This document shows, in pieces, positions 33,333 to 37,857 of a DNA stretch of 37,857 nucleotides; the first letter of the stretch is position 1; each line of letters starts with the position of its first letter. Source of the stretch: an uncultured Enterobacter sp. (GTDB taxonomy: Bacteria; Pseudomonadota; Gammaproteobacteria; Enterobacterales; Enterobacteriaceae). A model generated the notes under the pieces. That model saw only the letters and a program-made list of their open reading frames with translations, was not told the origin of the DNA and ran no database searches. The position numbers and the translations under genes are program-made. The DNA lies in assembly GCA_946477805.1 (NCBI GenBank), contig CAMKZP010000002.1, forward strand, positions 1 through 37,857. Direction: 5' to 3'.

Positions 33333-33365
33333 GATTTTGCGATCGTGAAGATCGCTCGCAAAATC
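33333..33365. promoter_or_regulatory. Inverted repeat in the polA upstream region
   Basis: GATTTTGCGA (33333-33342) is perfectly inverted at TCGCAAAATC (33356-33365), spacer 13. An alternative inner pairing uses GCGATC (33339-33344) and GATCGC (33350-33355). Two Dam sites lie inside. No T run follows, so it is more likely a regulatory or leader structure than a terminator. Confidence 0.55.
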
Positions 33366-33369
33366 AAAC

Positions 33370-33378
33370 TGTGGATAA
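33370..33378 (-). promoter_or_regulatory. Consensus DnaA box upstream of polA
   Basis: The minus strand reads TTATCCACA, a perfect strong DnaA box, 122 bases before the polA start and five bases from the inverted repeat. DnaA has been reported, as I recall, to stimulate polA expression in E. coli, which gives this box a plausible role. Confidence 0.7.
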
Positions 33379-33683
33379 GTTTGTGAATACTTTAGGATCA
33401 AATGAATAACAAACGGAGTTTCTATATTGAGAATTATTATTTAACTCTTTAAATCATATAGTTATTAATTGATCTTTTGTTTATATTTACGTGTGATGAC
33501 TATTTCGCCTATGTGGATATAAGACCCGCCCTGCGGTTTTGCCTGAATAATTCGCGTGTCGGGCAGGAAAAGCCGCAAGCTCCCCCTCTGAAAGCGCCCT
33601 GTTACACGCCGATTTCTGATAAAATCAGCGCCCTGCCATATCTCCAGCAGATAACTTCAGCTAACCATTTGAAAAAACTCATT

Positions 33684-34592
33684 ATGTCGAGATTTCTCGC
33701 TCCAGTCACACTTCTGTTAAGCATCATTTTAACTATTCTGGTTACCGTTGCCTGTTCGATGCCGATCATTCTCGCCGGGATAGTTAAACTGCTGCTACCG
33801 GTACCCGCGGTATGGCGAGCCGTTTCCGCTTTTTGTAATTTTATGATGTATTGCTGGTGCGAAGGTCTGGCTATGCTGCTGTGCCTGAATCCGTATCTGA
33901 AATGGGATGTTGAGGGTCTCGAAAAGCTCAGCAAAAAGAACTGGTATCTGCTTATCTGCAACCACCACAGCTGGGCAGACATTGTGGTGTTGTGTGTGTT
34001 GTTCCGCAAACATATCCCGATGAATAAATACTTTCTGAAACAGCAGCTGGCCTGGGTGCCTTTTATTGGCCTGGCCTGCTGGGCGCTGGATATGCCGTTC
34101 ATGAAACGCTATTCGCGCAGCTATCTCATTCGCCATCCGGAGCGTCGCGGTAAGGATGTGGAGACCACGCGCCGCTCTTGCGAGAAGTTTCGCGCGCATC
34201 CCACAACAATTGTTAACTTCGTAGAGGGGTCTCGCTTTACGGAAGAGAAGCATCAGCAAACGCGCTCGCCTTATCAGAACCTGCTCCCGCCTAAAGCAGC
34301 GGGTATTGCCATGGCGCTTAACGTGCTGGGCGATCAATTTGATAAGCTGCTGAACGTCACGCTGTGCTATCCGCAAAATAATGAGAGACCGTTTTACGAT
34401 ATGCTCAGCGGCAAACTGACGCGTATCGTTGTTCGGGTCGATCTCATGACCATTGAAACCGGGCTGCACGGTGATTACGTTAATGATAAGAATTTCAAAC
34501 GTCGTTTCCAGCAGTGGCTTAATATGCTCTGGAAAGAGAAAGACGAGCAGATAAACGCTATTAAAGCGTCATACAAAAACGCCGGTCATTGA
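33684..34592 (+). CDS. yihG: 1-acyl-sn-glycerol-3-phosphate acyltransferase-family protein YihG
   Basis: YihG is an inner-membrane lysophosphatidic acid acyltransferase homologous to PlsC that affects fatty acid composition of phospholipids in E. coli. The 302-residue protein has an N-terminal hydrophobic region (about residues 5-55). The catalytic HX4D-type motif is NHHSWAD, and the PlsC-family motifs FVEGSRFT and PPKAAGIAMAL follow. The start is uncertain: ATG at 33684 gives MSRFLAPVTLL, while the E. coli protein begins about nine residues earlier, where only TTG is available. No strong ribosome site is visible. Confidence 0.92.
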   Translation: MSRFLAPVTLLLSIILTILVTVACSMPIILAGIVKLLLPVPAVWRAVSAFCNFMMYCWCEGLAMLLCLNPYLKWDVEGLEKLSKKNWYLLICNHHSWADIVVLCVLFRKHIPMNKYFLKQQLAWVPFIGLACWALDMPFMKRYSRSYLIRHPERRGKDVETTRRSCEKFRAHPTTIVNFVEGSRFTEEKHQQTRSPYQNLLPPKAAGIAMALNVLGDQFDKLLNVTLCYPQNNERPFYDMLSGKLTRIVVRVDLMTIETGLHGDYVNDKNFKRRFQQWLNMLWKEKDEQINAIKASYKNAGH

Positions 34593-34602
34593 CCGGCGTT
34601 TT
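34576..34602. terminator. Bidirectional terminator between yihG and dsbA
   Basis: AAAACGCCGGTC (34576-34587) pairs with GACCGGCGTTTT (34591-34602) around ATT. The yihG stop codon (34590-34592) lies in the loop and stem. A and T runs at the two ends suit termination of both convergent genes. Confidence 0.88.
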
Positions 34603-34615
34603 GACAGCAACAATC

Positions 34616-35239
34616 TTATTTTATCTCAACCAGGTATTTCACGGTGTCTGCGTACTGCTGTACGAAGATATCCATGCTGCTGGTGTCCATGCCCTGCATG
34701 TTCAGCTGATATTTGCCGTTAACGAACATTGCCGGAACACCCTGCAGCTGCAGGTCAGCAGCGGCTTTTTCCTGCTGAGCGACCAGTGATTTCACGACAA
34801 AGCTGTTCCACGCAGCATCGTACTCTTCAGCTTTCACACCGGCATCAATAAACACCTTGCGGATGTCTGCAGTAGTCTGAACCGTCTGTGTTTTCTGTAC
34901 AGCTTCGAACAATGGGGCAGTGACTTTATCTTCCACGCCCAACGCCATTGCAACCGCCCACGCCTGAGTCAGGTCTTTACCCAACGGGCCAAGGAACTCA
35001 ACGTGATACTTAGTCATTTTGGTGCCTTCTGGCAGCTTCTTCTTCACGTTGTCAGAAACATGCAGCACCTCTTCGAACTGGTAGCAGTGCGGGCAATAGA
35101 ACGAGAAGAATTCAAGCACCTGCGGCTCACCAGCGACTGGCTTCTCCAGCGTAATGAACTGCTTGCCATCAGTAAACTGTGCAGCAGAAGCGCTAAATGC
35201 CAGAATCATACCTGCCAGCGCCAGCCAAATTTTTTTCAT
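34616..35239 (-). CDS. dsbA: Periplasmic thiol:disulfide oxidase DsbA
   Basis: DsbA introduces disulfide bonds into exported proteins and is reoxidised by DsbB. The 207-residue precursor has a Sec signal peptide (MKKIWLALAGMILAFSASA, cleavage before AQF). The thioredoxin-fold active site is CPHC (C49 and C52, mature C30 and C33), and the cis-proline is in GVPAMFVNG. I start at the ATG at 35239; AGGAGAG precedes it. It follows srkA by 27 bases and is cotranscribed with it in E. coli under Cpx control; it probably also has a promoter inside srkA. Confidence 0.97.
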   Translation of the reverse strand: MKKIWLALAGMILAFSASAAQFTDGKQFITLEKPVAGEPQVLEFFSFYCPHCYQFEEVLHVSDNVKKKLPEGTKMTKYHVEFLGPLGKDLTQAWAVAMALGVEDKVTAPLFEAVQKTQTVQTTADIRKVFIDAGVKAEEYDAAWNSFVVKSLVAQQEKAAADLQLQGVPAMFVNGKYQLNMQGMDTSSMDIFVQQYADTVKYLVEIK

Positions 35240-35266
35240 GATCAACTCTCTCCTGGATGTGTCCAA

Positions 35267-36253
35267 TTAATACATAGGCGTTAATTGCAGAGGAGGTTCT
35301 TGCAGAACCTTAACCTGCTCAGTAAAGGTGGAAATCTGGCTGCGCCAGTAATCTTCCCCGGTAAGCCACGGGAAATTTCGAGGAAATGCGGGGTCTTCCC
35401 AACGTCTGATGAGCCAGGCAAGATAATAAACAAAACGCATCGCACGTAAAGGCTCTATCAAGGCAATTTCGTCTGAATTAAAGGGACTAAACTCTTCATA
35501 TGCCTCAATAATAGTTTCAAGCTGTATTCTCTGCTCGGCTTTATCGCCATGGAGCAGCATCCACAGATCCTGAACCGCAGGCCCCATTCGCGCATCATCA
35601 AGATCGACAAACAGCGGGCCGTCGCGCCAAAGAATATTGCCTGCATGGCAATCGCCGTGCAGGCGCAGCGTGGAGATATCATCGCGCCAGCAGCCTTTAA
35701 CCGCCTCGATAAGCTTGTCGGTCGCGTTGAGAAATTTATCCTTTAATCCAGCCGGCATAAGTGTCGACGTTTCGAATACCTGTCGCGGCTCGATGAGATA
35801 TTCCTGAATGCCGATAGTCGTGCGTGCGGTGAAGGTTTTTTTACGGCCCGTCTGATGAATACGTCCCAGATAGCGGGCAACCCATTCCATCTGGTCGATA
35901 TTATCAGATTCAAACTGACGTCCACCCAGGCTTGGAAATACGGCGTAGTAAAACCCTTCATGCGTAAGCAGCGTCTGGTTATTGAATTTCACCGGTGCAG
36001 CAACGGGAATTTCATCCACAAGCAGGTCGTGAGCAAACTGATGCTCTTCCTGAATTTGCTCTGCAGACCAGCGTTCAGGGCGATAGAACTTTACGACAAA
36101 GCGCTGACGGTCTTCGTCCTGAAACTGATAGACGCGGTTTTCGTAGCTATTTAATGGGGTTAACCCGGAATCCACCCGAATACCCTGCTCGAACAGCGCA
36201 TCCATAATGGTATCCGGGTGTAATGTCTGGAAAGTAAAAGCCTGGTCGTTCAT
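35267..36253 (-). CDS. srkA: Stress response kinase A (SrkA/RdoA, YihE)
   Basis: SrkA is a cytoplasmic Ser/Thr kinase of the choline-kinase fold that counteracts stress-induced death involving MazF in E. coli. The 328-residue protein has the phosphotransfer loop LHGDCHAGNILW and the metal-binding motif FVDLDDARMGP, typical of aminoglycoside phosphotransferase-like kinases. A perfect TATAAT -10 box lies 15-20 bases before its ATG (36273-36268 on the minus strand), with a CpxR site above. It is the first gene of srkA-dsbA. Confidence 0.95.
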   Translation of the reverse strand: MNDQAFTFQTLHPDTIMDALFEQGIRVDSGLTPLNSYENRVYQFQDEDRQRFVVKFYRPERWSAEQIQEEHQFAHDLLVDEIPVAAPVKFNNQTLLTHEGFYYAVFPSLGGRQFESDNIDQMEWVARYLGRIHQTGRKKTFTARTTIGIQEYLIEPRQVFETSTLMPAGLKDKFLNATDKLIEAVKGCWRDDISTLRLHGDCHAGNILWRDGPLFVDLDDARMGPAVQDLWMLLHGDKAEQRIQLETIIEAYEEFSPFNSDEIALIEPLRAMRFVYYLAWLIRRWEDPAFPRNFPWLTGEDYWRSQISTFTEQVKVLQEPPLQLTPMY

Positions 36254-36267
36254 CCGATCATCCGGAA

Positions 36268-36332
36268 ATTATACGAATGATTCAGGATATCATCTTGTGG
36301 CGATTTCGGTGGCGCCGCTTACAAGGTTTTAC
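36268..36332 (-). promoter_or_regulatory. srkA-dsbA promoter with CpxR box
   Basis: On the minus strand GTAAA-ACCTT-GTAAG (36332-36318) matches the CpxR consensus GTAAA-N5-GTAAA with one mismatch. A perfect TATAAT lies at 36273-36268, about 45 bases downstream. The -35 hexamer is weak, as expected for an activated promoter. The box overlaps the yihD stop codon (36329-36331). Confidence 0.75.
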
Positions 36333-36598
36333 TCTTTAATTACCCCACGCGCGCGCAGTAATGCGGTTTTAAAATCTTCCTCATAATCTTTCTGAATACC
36401 AGGAATTACAGCATCTTTGGCAGAATCGCGCATTTTGAGGTGGTAGATCAGAATGTCGTCAGAAAGGTCCGTCAGTTCGCCGTCAAAACCTGACTCTTTG
36501 GCCAGTTTCTGTAAAAATTGCATCAGATTCAGCTCTGGCTCTTTTTGCCAGGCCGGCTGGAGGAGTTCAATAACTTCATTCAGACGTTTACATTTCAT
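36329..36598 (-). CDS. yihD: YihD, DUF1040 protein
   Basis: This 89-residue acidic, soluble protein (MKCKRLNEVIELLQPAWQKE...LLRARGVIKE) is nearly identical to E. coli YihD and of the same length. Its function is unknown to me. AAAGGAG precedes the ATG. A possible promoter on the minus strand is TTGACC (36641-36636) with TAAATG 17 bases on, a weak -10. It is divergent from mobA across 68 bases. Confidence 0.94.
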   Translation of the reverse strand: MKCKRLNEVIELLQPAWQKEPELNLMQFLQKLAKESGFDGELTDLSDDILIYHLKMRDSAKDAVIPGIQKDYEEDFKTALLRARGVIKE

Positions 36599-36666
36599 GG
36601 TGGTGCTCCTTTCATTTAGAGAGACACGTTAGCAGGGTCAATCCCACAATAAAAGAGGCGATATTC

Positions 36667-37251
36667 GTGAATCAGAGCCGGGAAATTATCGGGGTCGTTC
36701 TGGCAGGCGGCAGAGCAACGCGTATGGGGGGAGAAGATAAAGGGCTTCAGCTTCTTAAGGGTAAACCTTTATGGCAGCATGTCGCTGATACCCTGGCTGG
36801 GCAGGTATCCGCCCTGGCGATCAGTGCCAACCGGCATATCGATATTTACCAGCGCAGCGGGTTTCCCGTTTATCAGGATACCATGACGGACTACCAGGGA
36901 CCGCTGGCAGGGATGCTTTCGGTCATGCAGCAATCACGAGGAGAGTGGTTTCTCTTTTGCCCCTGCGATACGCCTTTCATCCCGGCTTGCCTGGCAAAAC
37001 GCCTGGTGCAGCAGCGCGGTGATTCTTCCGTGGTCTGGGCGCATGATGGCGAACGTGACCATCCCGCTATCGCCCTGGTGAATAGCTCTCTGATTCCTGA
37101 CCTCGAGGATTATCTGGCTGCAGGAGAACGACGGGTGATGGTATTTTTACGTCAATCGGGCGGCCATAGCGTGGATTTTAGCGATCTGAAATCTGCGTTT
37201 GTGAACGTGAACACGACGGAAGATTTACAGATGATGCAGGAGCTTAAATGA
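36667..37251 (+). CDS. mobA: Molybdenum cofactor guanylyltransferase MobA
   Basis: MobA adds GMP to molybdopterin to make the MGD cofactor, which FdoG at the other end of this window requires. The 194-residue protein has the nucleotidyltransferase motif VVLAGGRATRMGGEDKGLQLL, a conserved GPLAGMLSVMQ and the FCPCDTPFIP metal site. The start is GTG at 36667 with GAGG eight bases upstream; no ATG is available nearby. The stop overlaps the mobB start (ATGA). Confidence 0.96.
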   Translation: MNQSREIIGVVLAGGRATRMGGEDKGLQLLKGKPLWQHVADTLAGQVSALAISANRHIDIYQRSGFPVYQDTMTDYQGPLAGMLSVMQQSRGEWFLFCPCDTPFIPACLAKRLVQQRGDSSVVWAHDGERDHPAIALVNSSLIPDLEDYLAAGERRVMVFLRQSGGHSVDFSDLKSAFVNVNTTEDLQMMQELK

Positions 37252-37763
37252 TCCCCGTATTAGCAATAGCAGCCTGGAGCGGCACAGGAAAAACTACGCT
37301 GCTAAAGAAACTGATCCCCGCACTTTGCGCCAGGGGTATTCGCCCCGGATTGATTAAACATACTCATCACAATATGGATGTCGATAAGCCGGGAAAAGAC
37401 AGCTATGAGCTGCGCAAGGCGGGTGCTGCACAGACGATTGTGGCAAGCCGTCAGCGCTGGGCATTGATGACGGAAACCCCCGATGAAGCGCCCCTGGATC
37501 TCGCTTATCTGGTTAGCCGAATGGATCATTCTACGCTGGACCTGGTGCTGGTTGAGGGGTTTAAGTATGAGGCTATTGCAAAGATCCTGCTGTTTCGACG
37601 CAATGCCGGGCATGATGTTCATGAACTAACGCTGGATCAGCATGTGGTTGCGGTGGCCAGTGATATTGCGTTACCGCTGGAGATTCCAGTGCTGGATTTG
37701 AATGATATTGAGGAGATGGCGGCGTTTATTGTGAAGTGGTGCGCGGTCTGCCGTACCCGGTGA
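37248..37763 (+). CDS. mobB: Molybdopterin-guanine dinucleotide biosynthesis adaptor MobB
   Basis: MobB is a GTP-binding protein that binds MobA and assists MGD synthesis but is not essential. The 171-residue protein has a P-loop (AAWSGTGKTTLLKKL), a histidine-rich KHTHHNMD segment and a Walker B-like LDLVLVEGFK. It overlaps mobA by four bases and runs toward the end of an rRNA operon. Confidence 0.95.
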   Translation: MIPVLAIAAWSGTGKTTLLKKLIPALCARGIRPGLIKHTHHNMDVDKPGKDSYELRKAGAAQTIVASRQRWALMTETPDEAPLDLAYLVSRMDHSTLDLVLVEGFKYEAIAKILLFRRNAGHDVHELTLDQHVVAVASDIALPLEIPVLDLNDIEEMAAFIVKWCAVCRTR

Positions 37764-37808
37764 TGGTGCGATTACCGAGCCTGCTAATTTTTTATGGCGC
37801 TCAAACGC

Positions 37809-37833
37809 AAAAAGGCCATCCTTCCGGATGGCC
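37809..37833 (-). terminator. Terminator of an rRNA operon
   Basis: On the minus strand GGCCATCC (37833-37826) pairs with GGATGGCC (37821-37814) around GGAA, a GNRA loop, followed by TTTTT (37813-37809). It lies 14 bases after the 3' end of 5S rRNA and faces mobB. Confidence 0.9.
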
Positions 37834-37847
37834 TCTTCACTTGTTTG

Positions 37848-37857
37848 ATGCCTGGCA
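37848..37857 (-). rRNA. rrf: 3' end of a 5S rRNA gene, cut by the window edge
   Basis: The minus strand begins TGCCAGGCAT, the exact 3' end of enterobacterial 5S rRNA, followed by a terminator. In K-12 the neighbour of mobB at this position is rrfA of rrnA. Only ten bases are visible, so the call rests on this match plus context. Confidence 0.8.

Larger units (their letters stand above)
33248..33683. other. AT-rich intergenic region between divergent polA and yihG
   Basis: This 436-base region has no gene I would call. It holds an inverted repeat and DnaA box near polA (listed separately) and an AT-rich core (about 33400-33500). A second DnaA-like 9-mer with one mismatch, TGTGGATAT, lies at 33512-33520. 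On the yihG side an extended -10 box, TGATAAAAT (33617-33625), is a likely yihG promoter. An open frame upstream of yihG from 33477 shows no conserved residues and runs through these promoter signals. Confidence 0.6.

Noticed and set aside
33290..33520. Possible replication origin because of the DnaA boxes and AT-rich DNA near polA
   Set aside because: There is one perfect box and one with a mismatch, no cluster, and gene context is far from the usual oriC neighbours, so promoter control is the simpler reading.
33477..33683. A 69-codon in-frame extension of yihG
   Set aside because: It passes through AT-rich promoter sequence with an extended -10 box and shows no match to the YihG N-terminus beyond the last nine residues.

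Overview
The window is a contiguous piece of an enterobacterial chromosome. Protein content, gene order and small RNAs match the E. coli K-12 segment from fdoG through the yih genes to the rrnA side of mobB, read here in the opposite orientation. The many near-identical proteins, GC-rich coding sequence and REP elements suggest Enterobacter or a close relative (Lelliottia, Leclercia). Genus is an inference; no 16S sequence is present. The window opens inside fdoG, just before its selenocysteine codon, and closes on the last ten bases of a 5S rRNA gene.

Region 1 (1-4973) is fdoGHI-fdhE: the respiratory formate dehydrogenase-O and its maturation factor, with a complete SECIS hairpin at the left edge. 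Region 2 (4974-6746) is a small accessory slot. It holds a VapBC-type toxin-antitoxin pair and a divergent alpha/beta-hydrolase where K-12, as I remember it, has yiiE/yiiF. Region 3 (6758-9652, minus) is the tightly overlapping operon yihX-yihY-dtd-fabY.

Region 4 (9775-20173) is a sulfoquinovose (SQ) degradation locus of the sulfo-EMP type. The minus-strand pair yihV-yihW (kinase, DeoR-type regulator CsqR) faces the plus-strand operon yihU-yihT-yihS-yihR-yihQ, then a TauE/SafE-family permease and a YihP-like carrier. Together the genes can hydrolyse SQ glycosides (YihQ), interconvert SQ anomers (YihR), isomerise SQ to sulfofructose (YihS), phosphorylate it (YihV), split it (YihT) and reduce sulfolactaldehyde to 2,3-dihydroxypropane-1-sulfonate, DHPS (YihU). 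Every active-site residue I could place is present. Compared with K-12, ompL, yihO and yihL-M-N are missing from this position, and the TauE-family gene is an addition that may be the DHPS exporter. This is the most interesting part of the window.

Region 5 (20252-30303) is bipA, the glnA-glnL-glnG nitrogen regulon with its sigma-54 promoter and NtrC sites, yshB, hemN, an unnamed 60-residue membrane ORF, yihI, the sRNA CsrC, engB and the sRNA Spot 42 with its internal SpfP ORF. Region 6 (30452-37857) is polA, yihG, dsbA, srkA, yihD, mobA-mobB and the terminator plus 3' tip of an rRNA operon. I saw no CRISPR array, insertion sequence, prophage or tRNA gene.
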